DNA of 64,000 bases from Bacteroidales bacterium. GTDB lineage: Bacteria > Bacteroidota > Bacteroidia > Bacteroidales > GCA-2748055. The translations under genes and the position numbers were made by a program. Below are positions 53,317 to 62,682 of this stretch, one piece after another; the first letter of the stretch is position 1, and each line of letters opens with the position of its first letter. Below the pieces are notes generated by a model. The model was not told where the DNA came from, ran no database searches, and worked only from the letters and a program-made list of their open reading frames with translations. Location of the stretch: contig JAGLOO010000030.1 in NCBI GenBank assembly GCA_023138875.1, positions 124,001-188,000 on the forward strand. Reading direction: 5' to 3'.

Positions 53317-55818
53317 TTAGAACTGTTGACCAATGGTGAAGTGGAACCGTGATCCACTGATTTCGGGGTGTCCGGGATAATTATCGAATCCCCATCCCCA
53401 GTCAATACCCAGGAGTCCGAACATGGGCAGGAAAGCACGAACACCAACCCCTGCAGCACGGCGTGCAGTGAAGGGATTGAATTCATCGATGCTGTACCAG
53501 GCATTACCGGCCTCAAGGAATGTGAGCACAAAGATGGTGGCTGACGGATTGAGTGATACGGGATATCTCAATTCCAGGGTATACTTGGTATAGACATTCC
53601 CTGACTTCTGATTGCCCACCCGTGGGGTCAGACTCCCATTGGGATACCCACGCTGCGCTATGGTCTCACGTCCGTAGAGGTTGTATCCCGATAATCCGTC
53701 ACCACCCAGGTCAAATCCCTCAAAAGGCGACGGACCGATATCATTGTTATAATGGCCCAGGTATCCGTAATGCAGCCTTGCCATCAGTACCAGGTCGCCC
53801 AGAAGTGCATGGTACCAGTCGGCTTTGAACATCCACCGGTGGTACTCCACCCACTTGTATTTATCTTCATCCACTGCATTGACATAGTCGAATCCCGGAT
53901 TGAAAAGAGAGAACGGCGGGGTGATCTGCAGACTCATGCTGATGTTGGAGCCACCACGGGGATAGATGATCTGGGTTTGTGAATTACGCCCGAGGGTGGT
54001 GGTGAAACTTAAGTTATTGAAGGTCCCGTTCTGCGCCAGGAATCCCGAATAATCCTTCATCTTATAGCGCTGATAAGTGATCGCGTTGTAAAGGGTAAAA
54101 AAGTCGTCCGGCCATGTTAGCCTGCGCCCCAGTCCCAGGGAGGCCCCGGTGATCTTCATGTATTCATCAGGTGCGCCACCCGGTCTCAGGTAACTGTAGT
54201 AGTTCTGGTTGATCTTGGAGTAGTAAACAGATAAGGATAACGAATTGGGTTTCTTGCCTCCGAACCAGGGCTCTACAAATGAAAAGTTGTAAGACTGGTA
54301 GTATTTTCCATTGGTCTGGGCCCTTACAGAAAGTGTCTGCCCGTCGCCCGATGGCACTGGTCGCCAGGCCTTGGGATTGAAGAGCCTGCCGGCAGCAAAG
54401 TTGGAAAACCGGATCCCCACGGTAGCCACCAGCATTCCGGCACCATATCCACCCGAAACCTCCAGCTGGTCGGTGGCCCGTTCTATCAGTTTATATTCTA
54501 TATCAACACTTCCGTCCGACTGGTTGGGGATGGGATTGGGTTCGATCTGTTCCGGATCGAAATGCCCCAGGTTGGCAAGTTCCCTTACAGTACGGATCAG
54601 CTCCTGCTTGCTGAACTTATCGCCGGGGAATGTCCGCAATTCGCGCCTGACCACATGCTCGTTGGTCCGGGTGTTCCCTGAGATGATCACATTGTTGATG
54701 ATGGCGATCTCGCCCTCGTAAATACGCATCTCGAAGTCGATGGTATCGTCCTCAACGCTCACCTCTACAGGGGTTATCTGGAAAAAGAGATAACCATTGT
54801 CAAGGTACACGCCATTGACCGCATCCTCATCGATTAAGAGCCTGTCGTCCAGCACCGTCTGATCAAATATATCTCCCCTTTCAATTCCCAGTACAGCATC
54901 AAGCAGTTCCCCGGGATACTTGGTATTCCCGATCCATTTGATGTCGCCGAAGTGGTATTTATTTCCTTCCTCCATATTGATATAGAGGTCGAGCCTGTTT
55001 TTCATATCGGGCGAGATCGCCACCGAATCGGACAGGACCTTGGCATCCCTGTAGCCATTCTCGTTGTAAAATGCCACCAGGGTGGCCTTGTCCTCCTTGA
55101 AGCTCTCGGCCACCAGTTTAGAAGCCTTGAAAAAATTGAGGTTTACCTTCTTGGTATCCTTCATTTTCCTTCGCAGGAGCGATTCCTTAAAAGCACTGGT
55201 CCCGCTAAAATAGATCTCGTTGATCTTGACCTTGTCATTTTTATCAACCTGCACTTCCATCCGGACCATGTTCACCCGGATGGTATCATCTTTCAGGTTG
55301 ATGCTGACTTCCGTATTCAGGAAACCCTTTTCAATGAAATGCTCTTTAATGATCCGCGTTGTATTGTTCATGATATCGGCGGTCACCTGCTGTCCGTTCC
55401 TCAGGTTGATCTTCTCCATCACGTCCTGGGTCTCCGATTTCCCGATCCCATTGAGGGTAAGCCGTGACATGCGTGACTGCTCGGTGAGGTAGATATCAAG
55501 CCATACACTGTCGTTCCTGATCTGCGTGGCGGTGATCTTGGCATCGGCAAAGAGTCCCTGGCCCCAGAATTTCTTGAGCACATCGGTCACCTCATCACCG
55601 GGGATGGTTATGGTATTTCCTGCCTTCAGTCCTGAAAGGCTCACCAAAACCTCCTTCTGTATGTATTCAATACCACTGACCTTAACGTCAGCAATCACAT
55701 ATTCCTTTGGATTTTCGTAGTCCATCACCCTGAGTGAATCATAATTGATCACCTCCTGGGCAACCAGACCTGAAGCGAAGATCAGGAGCACAATAAAAAG
55801 AAAAGTCCGTTGTATCAT
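53317..55818 (-). CDS. bamA: Outer membrane protein assembly factor BamA
   Basis: An 833-aa Omp85 protein. The signal peptide is about residues 1-20 (MIQRTFLFIVLLIFASGLVA). Five POTRA-like periplasmic domains are expected over about 30-430 (for example VKVSGIEYIQKEVLVSLSGL and IYEGEIAIINNVIISGNTRT). The 16-strand barrel follows and ends on a terminal Phe (FHFTIGQQF), the beta-signal. It inserts outer-membrane beta-barrels, working with the two Skp-like chaperones encoded next. uppS lies 8 bp upstream. Confidence 0.95.
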   Translation of the reverse strand: MIQRTFLFIVLLIFASGLVAQEVINYDSLRVMDYENPKEYVIADVKVSGIEYIQKEVLVSLSGLKAGNTITIPGDEVTDVLKKFWGQGLFADAKITATQIRNDSVWLDIYLTEQSRMSRLTLNGIGKSETQDVMEKINLRNGQQVTADIMNNTTRIIKEHFIEKGFLNTEVSINLKDDTIRVNMVRMEVQVDKNDKVKINEIYFSGTSAFKESLLRRKMKDTKKVNLNFFKASKLVAESFKEDKATLVAFYNENGYRDAKVLSDSVAISPDMKNRLDLYINMEEGNKYHFGDIKWIGNTKYPGELLDAVLGIERGDIFDQTVLDDRLLIDEDAVNGVYLDNGYLFFQITPVEVSVEDDTIDFEMRIYEGEIAIINNVIISGNTRTNEHVVRRELRTFPGDKFSKQELIRTVRELANLGHFDPEQIEPNPIPNQSDGSVDIEYKLIERATDQLEVSGGYGAGMLVATVGIRFSNFAAGRLFNPKAWRPVPSGDGQTLSVRAQTNGKYYQSYNFSFVEPWFGGKKPNSLSLSVYYSKINQNYYSYLRPGGAPDEYMKITGASLGLGRRLTWPDDFFTLYNAITYQRYKMKDYSGFLAQNGTFNNLSFTTTLGRNSQTQIIYPRGGSNISMSLQITPPFSLFNPGFDYVNAVDEDKYKWVEYHRWMFKADWYHALLGDLVLMARLHYGYLGHYNNDIGPSPFEGFDLGGDGLSGYNLYGRETIAQRGYPNGSLTPRVGNQKSGNVYTKYTLELRYPVSLNPSATIFVLTFLEAGNAWYSIDEFNPFTARRAAGVGVRAFLPMFGLLGIDWGWGFDNYPGHPEISGSRFHFTIGQQF

Positions 55819-55826
55819 TCCTGCAT

Positions 55827-56585
55827 TTAATTATTCACTGTAAAAGCCCTGGGCTTTTCATCAACCTTACCGAATCGTCGCTCCCGTCTCTGATAATCGA
55901 TAATGGCTTCATAGAAATGCTCCTTGCGATAATCGGGCCAAAGTACCGGTGTAAAGTACAGCTCGGTATATGCAAGTTGCCAGAGCATAAAATTACTGAT
56001 CCTCCGTTCACCACTTGTGCGAATAAGTAACTCCGGATCGGGCATAAAAGATGTGGTCAGATAGGATTCCAGCAGACAGGAATCCACACCATCAGGATCC
56101 AGTTTCCCGGACCGGACATCCTTACACATCTGTTTTACCGACTCGGTAATCTCCCACCGGCCACTATAACTGAGACCCAGCACCAGCTGGAGCCCTGTAT
56201 TTTCCGATGTGGTTTTCATCGCTTGTGTGAGATTCTTTTGCACGCTGTTTGGAAGGTCAGTAACATTTCCAATCACTAGCAGGCGGACATTATTCTTATT
56301 TAGTTTTCTGGTTTCATTGGCGATGGTGCTGGTAAGCAGGGTCATTAAACCATCAATTTCACTTCTGGGACGTCTCCAGTTCTCGGTGGAAAAAGCATAC
56401 AGGGTAAGGTATTCAATACCCAGTTCACCGGCCGCCTCCACAACCTGGCGTACCGACTCCACACCATTCCGGTGTCCGAACAGGCGCTCTACACCCTTCT
56501 TCTTCGCCCACCGGCCATTGCCGTCCATGATTATGGCGATGTGCCGTGGCAGGCCTTCCCTGTTAATTTGTTCCTTCAAATTCAT
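55827..56585 (-). CDS. uppS: Isoprenyl (undecaprenyl diphosphate) synthase
   Basis: A 252-aa cis-prenyltransferase that makes the C55 lipid carrier for wall and surface glycans. The signature HIAIIMDGNGRWAKKKG with the catalytic Asp, then YLTLYAFSTENWRRP and the C-terminal DPELLIRTSGERRISNFMLW, is complete. I start at the ATG at 56585, seven codons inside the longest frame, giving the usual MNLKEQINREGLPRHIAI start. Confidence 0.95.
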   Translation of the reverse strand: MNLKEQINREGLPRHIAIIMDGNGRWAKKKGVERLFGHRNGVESVRQVVEAAGELGIEYLTLYAFSTENWRRPRSEIDGLMTLLTSTIANETRKLNKNNVRLLVIGNVTDLPNSVQKNLTQAMKTTSENTGLQLVLGLSYSGRWEITESVKQMCKDVRSGKLDPDGVDSCLLESYLTTSFMPDPELLIRTSGERRISNFMLWQLAYTELYFTPVLWPDYRKEHFYEAIIDYQRRERRFGKVDEKPRAFTVNN

Positions 56586-56606
56586 TCTCGGACAGATCCT
56601 TATCAA

Positions 56607-57338
56607 TTAATCGTATGTCGGACACTCTTCCCTGTAATTAAATATCTTATAGGTCAGGAACACCCCCGTAAACAAATACCAGTCGTTGTTCCCAACAGGG
56701 GACTGCACCTCTTCACCACCCAGGTTCGCAACCCCGTCGATCAGGTCATTAAAGGTCTTTCGCATATTGACCTCGATCCCTCCGCTCAGCCTGGCTCCCA
56801 GGTTGGCCTTCATCCCTCCCCCGAAGGGCAGGTAGAGGTGCGATACCGATTCGCCTGTGTAGTTCAGACTGTAACCCAGTCCGGCCGACACATAAGGCGT
56901 ATATTTAGATTTCCTGTGGGCCGTTTTATAGGGCCACCAGTTAAATTCAAAATCAAGGCCCAAATCTACGAAACTTGACTGAAATTCTGCTACTCCACCC
57001 CTGAAATTCTCGTCAGAACCACTTAGATCATAAAAAATAGCATGTGCCCTGAGCGCGTTCCGCATGTTAAAATTATACCTGAGGATGGGACCAATGGCCG
57101 GAGGAACCACATGGAGCACAGGAAGGGTCGCACTCAGATCCCCCATGTACCAGGGCACCCCGGTAAAAAAACCAATATCCGTTTTCCGCTGCGCATGTGC
57201 AGGCGCCGTAAAAAACAATGAAATGGTGATAATTACCAGTAGAAATCCCCAACGAACTCCAGGTCCCTTACCTGTATAATCTCCTGAAAAGGGGCCGCCC
57301 GTTCCTATCGTTCCGTATTTTAAAGATCGCTTTAACAC
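56607..57338 (-). CDS. DUF6089-family outer-membrane beta-barrel protein
   Basis: A 243-aa predicted small outer-membrane barrel of the DUF6089 type. A hydrophobic signal (FLLVIITISLFFTAPAHAQ) is preceded by 29 unusual residues because the only in-frame start is a GTG at 57338 that lies inside the upstream paralogue (71-bp overlap). Family parts are DIGFFTGVPWYMGDLS, AIGPILRYNFNMRNALRAHA and GLDFEFNWWPY. Function is unknown; the position next to bamA and uppS suggests an envelope role. Confidence 0.75.
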   Translation of the reverse strand: MLKRSLKYGTIGTGGPFSGDYTGKGPGVRWGFLLVIITISLFFTAPAHAQRKTDIGFFTGVPWYMGDLSATLPVLHVVPPAIGPILRYNFNMRNALRAHAIFYDLSGSDENFRGGVAEFQSSFVDLGLDFEFNWWPYKTAHRKSKYTPYVSAGLGYSLNYTGESVSHLYLPFGGGMKANLGARLSGGIEVNMRKTFNDLIDGVANLGGEEVQSPVGNNDWYLFTGVFLTYKIFNYREECPTYD

Positions 57339-58035
57339 TGGTTAGGTAATAAGAGTCATTATATTGTGACCAAGCTGAAGAATATCCATCCAGATAATCC
57401 GATAAGGTAAATTGGTATCCTATTTCGACACCAAAGCTCCAGCGGGGATCGATGGAAAACTTGATCCCGCCACCTACCGGAAAAACGGCTGTATATTGCA
57501 TATTATTGTTATACCCGGGATTGGCCAGGGGTTCCTCTCCGTTATTATCCAGGTCCTTGACCTTCGATTTGGATAACACCCCACCGCCACCAGCAAAAAC
57601 ATAAAGGTACAGCTTGTTATAATTGTTGACCATTCCCTTGCGGTTGTATACGGCCCCGGATATGATTGACCTGCCGTCGCCAACGATGAAATACTCTCCC
57701 CTGATGATATGCTGGAATGCATGGCTGTTAAAGGAATAGTTGCGGCCATGGCTTGATCCTTCTTCGTCTTTTCCTCCATAAATCAAATAACCCAGGTCCA
57801 GGCTTACTGCGATATCCTGAGTGATCATAAACCGCGGAATAATTCCAAAACTGGGCCTTATTCCATTGAAATTATTGAGCAGCGGTTTGTTGGCCAAACC
57901 GATGTCCCCATGGAAAGAAACAGCTCCAATATAGATGTCCATTTCATACCTGCGCAGTTTCCACCGTTGACCAAATCCATCTATGGAAGTCAGTAAAAGA
58001 ATAAGAATGATCGGGATCCAGAGATTTTTCTTCAT
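57268..58035 (-). CDS. DUF6089-family outer-membrane beta-barrel protein
   Basis: A 255-aa paralogue of the downstream protein with a signal peptide (MKKNLWIPIILILLLTSIDG, start at the ATG at 58035). Strand-like repeats follow (YEMDIYIGAVSFHGDIGLAN, GIIPRFMITQDIAVSLDLGY, FPVGGGIKFSIDPRWSFGVE). Function is unknown. It lies 45 bp downstream of nadK on the same strand, and its 3' end overlaps the next gene. Confidence 0.8.
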   Translation of the reverse strand: MKKNLWIPIILILLLTSIDGFGQRWKLRRYEMDIYIGAVSFHGDIGLANKPLLNNFNGIRPSFGIIPRFMITQDIAVSLDLGYLIYGGKDEEGSSHGRNYSFNSHAFQHIIRGEYFIVGDGRSIISGAVYNRKGMVNNYNKLYLYVFAGGGGVLSKSKVKDLDNNGEEPLANPGYNNNMQYTAVFPVGGGIKFSIDPRWSFGVEIGYQFTLSDYLDGYSSAWSQYNDSYYLTSVKAIFKIRNDRNGRPLFRRLYR

Positions 58036-58080
58036 GATCTGGGATGTGAGCATTACAAATATAAAAATAGACAAATATTT

Positions 58081-58959
58081 TTAATTACGCTTGTCAGCCC
58101 CCCACATAAGTTTATTACGCAAGGTACTGTAGAAGCTGATGTTCTCGATCCGGACCATTTTCAGGGTGTAATCTGCCTTCCTTACAGTCACCGTTGAATC
58201 CACATCCAGGTCGATGGACCTGGAGTCCAGGGCCATCTGAAACTGCGGGTCCCGGGTATCCACGGAAAGCTGTAATACGGCCGAGTCAGGCAACACTAAA
58301 GGCCTGACTGTCAAATTATGCGGCGCAATGGGCGAGAGGACAAAACTGTTGGACTCAGGCACCACGATGGGTCCGCCCACGCTCAGGTTATAGGCTGTGG
58401 AACCCGTGGGGGTCGAAAGCAAAAGTCCGTCTGCCCAGTAAGCGCTCAGGAATTCATCATTCACTTTCACATGGATGGTGATCAGCGATCCGCTGTTCTT
58501 GTATAACCTCACCTCATTGAGTGCCACATCCAGATCATTCAGCGCCCTGCCCGATACCTCCACCTTCAGCAACATGCGTTCCTCGATATCGAAATTTCCA
58601 CTGAATACACTATCCAGCGACTCTGCCATGTTCTCAAGCGAGATGCAGGAAAGAAATCCCAGCCGTCCTATATTCACCCCCAGTACAGGGATCCCGCTGT
58701 CCCTTACCAGGGTTACCGTCTCAAGGAAAGTTCCGTCACCTCCCAGGGAAAAAAGAAAATCCATGTCCCCCGGCAGGTTGGAATGGTCAGTAAAAAGCCC
58801 TGCCACTTTGGGCCTGAGTCCCGTCTTTTTCTGCAGGAACTCATACAATGGTTCAAAAACCCAGACATCCACATTCAGCAAACTGAATTTGCTGAACATG
58901 GTGGCAATATTTTCGTGGGCATAGGATGGGAAATTCCTTCCGAAAACAGCGACTTGCAT
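58081..58959 (-). CDS. nadK: NAD kinase
   Basis: A 292-aa ATP-NAD kinase that makes NADP. The conserved GGDGTFLETV motif and the NAD-binding region TPTGSTAYNLSVGGPIVVPE, with LSPIAPHNLTVRPLVLP, are clear. The N-terminal VAVFGRNFPSYA is typical. It follows the CBS-domain gene by 2 bp, so the two are probably co-transcribed. Confidence 0.95.
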   Translation of the reverse strand: MQVAVFGRNFPSYAHENIATMFSKFSLLNVDVWVFEPLYEFLQKKTGLRPKVAGLFTDHSNLPGDMDFLFSLGGDGTFLETVTLVRDSGIPVLGVNIGRLGFLSCISLENMAESLDSVFSGNFDIEERMLLKVEVSGRALNDLDVALNEVRLYKNSGSLITIHVKVNDEFLSAYWADGLLLSTPTGSTAYNLSVGGPIVVPESNSFVLSPIAPHNLTVRPLVLPDSAVLQLSVDTRDPQFQMALDSRSIDLDVDSTVTVRKADYTLKMVRIENISFYSTLRNKLMWGADKRN

Positions 58960-58961
58960 CT

Positions 58962-59627
58962 CTATGTATTCAGATATTTAAGAAAAACATCAAACCTTTC
59001 CTGGTAAAACTCATCCAGGTCCTCATCGTTCATGTGAGAAGCCACAACCATGTAGTTGTATCTGTTGAAGGTTTCTATGACTGAAGTGAGATCCGTCTGG
59101 TTGATCTTCAGGGTTACCCTCAGTTTGGTATTATCCTCAGAGGAAGCCACATAAAGGCTCAGGATCCTGGCGTTGTTGCTCTCCACGATCTGCGAGATTT
59201 CTGTGAGCGAGTAGTCCCGTTCGTTCATCTCCAGCTCAATGATCCCCCCGGGCTGCTGCATGGCCGAAAGATGTGCAAATTTCCGGGTCAGGTCCTCCTG
59301 TGTGATCACCCCCAGGTACTGTTTCTCATGGTTTAGAACAGGTACCAGGGTCAACTCGAGACGCGAAAGCAGTTCAATCACCTCATAAATATGCTGGTCC
59401 TCGTTCACAAAAGGCTTCTGAAGTGATAGCTGGTGATTGCCCACCGGCTCATCGGGGTTGTTCAGGTCATAAATATCGGCATCGGAAATGAGCCCCAGGA
59501 ACTCCCTGTGATTCACAATGGGAAGGTGCTTGATCCTGAACAATTCCATCCACGTAAGCGCCTTGGTACCCGTGTCTGAAGTCCTCAGGGCAGTCACCAC
59601 ATCTGATATGAGTTCACGTGCCAGCAT
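58962..59627 (-). CDS. CBS-domain protein
   Basis: A 221-aa protein with two CBS domains at the N-terminal half (about 8-60, LRTSDTGTKALTWMELFRIK with HLPIVNHREFLGLISDADIY; about 75-125, VNEDQHIYEVIELLSRLEL with LVPVLNHEKQYLGVITQEDL). The C-terminal half is ACT-like (YSLTEISQIVESNNARILSL). CBS pairs bind adenosine nucleotides, so it may sense energy state and act on its neighbour; this link to nadK is inferred only from gene order. Confidence 0.85.
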   Translation of the reverse strand: MLARELISDVVTALRTSDTGTKALTWMELFRIKHLPIVNHREFLGLISDADIYDLNNPDEPVGNHQLSLQKPFVNEDQHIYEVIELLSRLELTLVPVLNHEKQYLGVITQEDLTRKFAHLSAMQQPGGIIELEMNERDYSLTEISQIVESNNARILSLYVASSEDNTKLRVTLKINQTDLTSVIETFNRYNYMVVASHMNDEDLDEFYQERFDVFLKYLNT

Positions 59628-59669
59628 TGTGTGTTAAACTTACAGGTTTAACGAATATAAAACAAATAT

Positions 59670-60281
59670 TCAGAGGTTCAGTTTCTTCTCAATCGTATTC
59701 AACAGAACGGAGATGGCCACTTCGTTCATACCTCCCTGTGGTACAATAATATCGGCGTGCCTTTTGGAAGGCTCAATGAACTGCAGGTGCATGGGCTTGA
59801 CCGTCTTTTCATACCGGTCCAGCACATTATTCACCGACCTTCCCCGTTCCATCATGTCCCTCATAATGACCCTTCCAAGCCGGTCGTCAGAATCTGCATC
59901 CACAAAAACCTTGATATCGATCTCCTCAACAAGAGGCAGGTGGGTATAGATCAGTATTCCTTCCAGGATGATCACCTCCCGGGGCTCCACCGGGATGGTC
60001 TCCTCAGCCCTGGTGCAGGTAAGATAACTATAGATGGGTTGCTGAACCACTTTTCCAGCCTTGAGCTGCTTAACATGATCCACCAGCAGGTCAAACTCCA
60101 GCGAATCGGGATGGTCAAAATTCATCTCCTGCCGCTCCTCCAGGGGAAGATGGCTGTTGTCCTTGTAGTATGAATCCTGGGGGATCAGCGCCACCCGGTC
60201 CCTTGGGATTCTTTCCAGGATCTTCTTAACAACGGTGGTCTTTCCCGATCCTGTACCGCCCGCTATACCAATGGTGAACAT
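59670..60281 (-). CDS. udk: Uridine kinase
   Basis: A 203-aa P-loop kinase. The Walker A motif is IGIAGGTGSGKTTVVKKIL; other family parts are DSYYKDNSHLPLEERQEMNF, DHPDSLEFDLLVDHVKQL, PIYSYLTCTRAEETI and IILEGILIYT. It phosphorylates uridine and cytidine in pyrimidine salvage. It is divergent from manA. Confidence 0.95.
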   Translation of the reverse strand: MFTIGIAGGTGSGKTTVVKKILERIPRDRVALIPQDSYYKDNSHLPLEERQEMNFDHPDSLEFDLLVDHVKQLKAGKVVQQPIYSYLTCTRAEETIPVEPREVIILEGILIYTHLPLVEEIDIKVFVDADSDDRLGRVIMRDMMERGRSVNNVLDRYEKTVKPMHLQFIEPSKRHADIIVPQGGMNEVAISVLLNTIEKKLNL

Positions 60282-60382
60282 AGCTCAATGTGTTTGTGCA
60301 AGAGTAAAAGTAATAAATATTAAAAGTAAAAGATCAACAGCTATGTCGAAAAACAGACTGCCGGTTAGATAAAACTTTATCC

Positions 60383-60390
60383 TAACTTTG
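60383..60390 (+). promoter_or_regulatory. Candidate -7 box for manA
   Basis: TAACTTTG matches the Bacteroidota -7 consensus TAnnTTTG exactly and lies 27 bp before the manA start in the divergent gap with udk. A -33 element is not clear. Confidence 0.4.
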
Positions 60391-60416
60391 CGGCTGAAAA
60401 TAACAGCAACAACTTT

Positions 60417-61400
60417 ATGGAAAATACCCTATACCCCATCCGGTTCCGGCCCATCTACAAAAAACTGATCTGGGGCGGAGAGAAACTCAGAGAAGAGTAC
60501 GGAAAGACCGGCGCTCCGGAGATGACCGGAGAGAGTTGGGAGATTTCCAACGTTGAGGATAACATTTCCATCGCATCCAACGGATTTCTTGCCGGTAACT
60601 CACTGGAGGAGCTCATAGAGATCTATATGGGAGACATAATGGGTGACAGGATCTTTGAAAAGTTCGGAACCTTTTTTCCCATCCTTACCAAATTTATTCA
60701 CTCCAATGACAACCTCAGCATCCAGGTTCATCCCGGAGATGATTATGCCATGGAGCATCACGGGGAAAACGGGAAGACCGAGATGTGGTACATACTGGAA
60801 GCCGAAAAGGATGCCCGCCTGATCGTTGGTTTCAACCGTGATATTGACGAGAATGAATTTCTCGCAAGTCTGAACAGCGGAACCCTGGTGGATTTGATGA
60901 ATTTTGAACCGGTGCAGAAAGGAGACGTGCTTTTTATACCTACTGGCAGGGTGCACGCATTGGGCCCGGGCATTGTACTGGCTGAAATCCAGCAAACCTC
61001 CAATATGACCTACCGGATCTATGACTGGGAGCGCAAAGATGCAGATGGAAATGCCAGGGAACTGCACATCGATCATGCCCTGAACGTCATGGATTATGTG
61101 CACCGGGAAAATTACAAAACCGACTATACTCCCCTGATGAACAGCTCCGTCAGCCTGGCCGACTGCCCTTACTTTACCACCCGGTATATGCAATTTGATC
61201 AGCCGGTAGATAAGGACTACAACCTGATCGATTCCTTCATCATCTACATGTGTATGGAGGGGGAAGTTGATATCCACTACCCTGGCAGAACTCCCGAAAC
61301 AATCCGGAAAGGGGACAGCATCCTGATCCCTGCCGTCCTGAAGGAAATATCACTGATCCCTCAGAAAACCAGCACCTTACTGGAAATCTATATGATATGA
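60417..61400 (+). CDS. manA: Mannose-6-phosphate isomerase, class I
   Basis: A 327-aa zinc-dependent isomerase linking fructose-6-P and mannose-6-P. The N-terminal IRFRPIYKKLIWGGEKLREE and the cupin core DNLSIQVHPGDDYAMEHHGE (Gln/His metal ligands) with KTEMWYIL, then PTGRVHALGPGIVLAEIQQT, are typical. It would supply mannose units to glycan synthesis. Its stop overlaps the engB start by 4 bp. Confidence 0.94.
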   Translation: MENTLYPIRFRPIYKKLIWGGEKLREEYGKTGAPEMTGESWEISNVEDNISIASNGFLAGNSLEELIEIYMGDIMGDRIFEKFGTFFPILTKFIHSNDNLSIQVHPGDDYAMEHHGENGKTEMWYILEAEKDARLIVGFNRDIDENEFLASLNSGTLVDLMNFEPVQKGDVLFIPTGRVHALGPGIVLAEIQQTSNMTYRIYDWERKDADGNARELHIDHALNVMDYVHRENYKTDYTPLMNSSVSLADCPYFTTRYMQFDQPVDKDYNLIDSFIIYMCMEGEVDIHYPGRTPETIRKGDSILIPAVLKEISLIPQKTSTLLEIYMI

Positions 61401-61996
61401 ACATTACCAGTGCAGAATTTATTTCCAGCAGTCCGAATGTGACCCTGTGTCCGAAGGATCTCATCCCCGAGTATGCTTTCATAGGCCGTTCCAACGTAGG
61501 CAAATCCTCCCTGATCAATATGCTTACGGAGCGAAAAAAACTGGCGAAAACCTCGACCACTCCCGGAAAAACCAGGTTGATCAACCATTTCAGGATCAAT
61601 GATGAATGGTACCTGGCCGACCTGCCGGGCTATGGCTACGCCAAGGTTTCCAAAAAGGATCGGGAATCCTTTGCCCGCATGATCAGACAGTATGCCACCC
61701 AGAGGCAGAACCTGGTCAGTTTCTTTGTGCTGGTCGATGCCCGCCATCCTCCGCAGCAGCTGGACCTGGACTTTATCGAATGGCTGGGCGACAGCAATTT
61801 GCCATTTGTCATTGTATACACCAAGGTAGATAAGGTGACCCAGAGAGAGAAGTCGAAAAACCTGAGCCTGCTCAAGGACAAGTTGTCCGAAAGCTGGGAA
61901 GAACTACCCCTTATTTTTGAATCGAGTGCAATCAAAGGAACCGGCAGGGATGAGATCATGGGATTCATCAATGCCACCAATGCAAATCTGGGCTAG
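61397..61996 (+). CDS. engB: Ribosome biogenesis GTP-binding protein EngB/YsxC
   Basis: A 199-aa Era-type GTPase needed for large-subunit assembly. G1 is GRSNVGKSSLINML, the G2/switch region is TSTTPGKTRLINHF, G3 is DLPGYGYAKVSK, and G4 is TKVDKV. Its stop codon lies in the first copy of a 19-bp tandem duplication (61988-62025), beyond which a truncated hydrolase runs in the opposite direction. Confidence 0.95.
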   Translation: MNITSAEFISSSPNVTLCPKDLIPEYAFIGRSNVGKSSLINMLTERKKLAKTSTTPGKTRLINHFRINDEWYLADLPGYGYAKVSKKDRESFARMIRQYATQRQNLVSFFVLVDARHPPQQLDLDFIEWLGDSNLPFVIVYTKVDKVTQREKSKNLSLLKDKLSESWEELPLIFESSAIKGTGRDEIMGFINATNANLG

Positions 61997-62025
61997 ACAT
62001 TCAGAACTGGGCTAGACATTCAGAA
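61988..62025. repeat. Perfect 19-bp tandem duplication at a gene junction
   Basis: CTGGGCTAGACATTCAGAA occurs twice in direct succession (61988-62006 and 62007-62025). The first copy holds the engB stop codon. The second abuts the point where an opposite-strand hydrolase gene is cut off, so the repeat probably marks a deletion or rearrangement joint. Confidence 0.9.
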
Positions 62026-62150
62026 AATACCTCGAAATCAGAGGAAAGCTCCCGGGCAATGGAAATCCAGTTATCGCCCGAACCATAAAGTCCGTGTACA
62101 ATCACCAGAGGAGGCCCGGCCTCACCATATTTGCGAAAAAAGAGCTCCAT
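62001..62150 (-). pseudogene. Truncated alpha/beta-hydrolase (N-terminal fragment)
   Basis: About 42 residues of a typical YbfF-like alpha/beta-hydrolase start are readable (MELFFRKYGEAGPPLVIVHG, then LYGSGDNWISIAREL), including the HG oxyanion motif. The frame then runs into junction sequence (SECLAQF, stop) instead of the nucleophile-elbow and His regions. Family members are about 250 residues, so this copy is non-functional. It begins 5 bp after the DUF4924 stop, consistent with a former gene in the pdxJ-DUF4924 run whose 3' part was lost. Confidence 0.75.
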
Positions 62151-62154
62151 GGCG

Positions 62155-62682
62155 CTACCTGGTTCCCTCCATATACCTTGATGAGAGTTCAGCCACCAGT
62201 CCGGTGATGGTTTCAAAAGCCTTTGTGGTCTCTTCTGTAATCGGGGTCTTCTTCAGTTTCAGGATGAGCAGTCCATACAATCCGTTCAGTGCCACCTGGA
62301 TGTCATTTTCCTTCCCGTAAACAGATCTCATTCTGAGCGCTTCAATATTGGCCTTTGCCCTGTTGAACGTCTCTTTGTAAGAAGTATCCATGCCCTGCTC
62401 AAGGATCTGGTGATGCATCTCATGAAGCTGGTCAGCGATATTGTTCAGGATGTTCAGATGCCCTTTCTCCTCCTTCTGTTCATTACGCATCATGGCAATG
62501 AGCGATTTGTACCACTCCCGCATATCCTGCTTCACCTCGTAGGAGACATCGAATCTGTTGATCAGTGTTTTCTCAATGTTGTCAATATCCAGTTCGTTCG
62601 CACGGATCATGTCCTCCACCTGGTACATGTACAGCAAGTACTCAGCAATATTTTCTTTTCGTTTTTGTTCAGCAATAATCAT
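62155..62682 (-). CDS. DUF4924-family protein
   Basis: A 175-aa, mostly helical, highly charged cytoplasmic protein without signal peptide (starts [20 protein letters not shown]). It has the look of the Bacteroidota DUF4924 family. Function is unknown. It overlaps the end of pdxJ by 4 bp (ATGA-type) and is followed by the hydrolase fragment. Confidence 0.8.
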   Translation of the reverse strand: MIIAEQKRKENIAEYLLYMYQVEDMIRANELDIDNIEKTLINRFDVSYEVKQDMREWYKSLIAMMRNEQKEEKGHLNILNNIADQLHEMHHQILEQGMDTSYKETFNRAKANIEALRMRSVYGKENDIQVALNGLYGLLILKLKKTPITEETTKAFETITGLVAELSSRYMEGTR

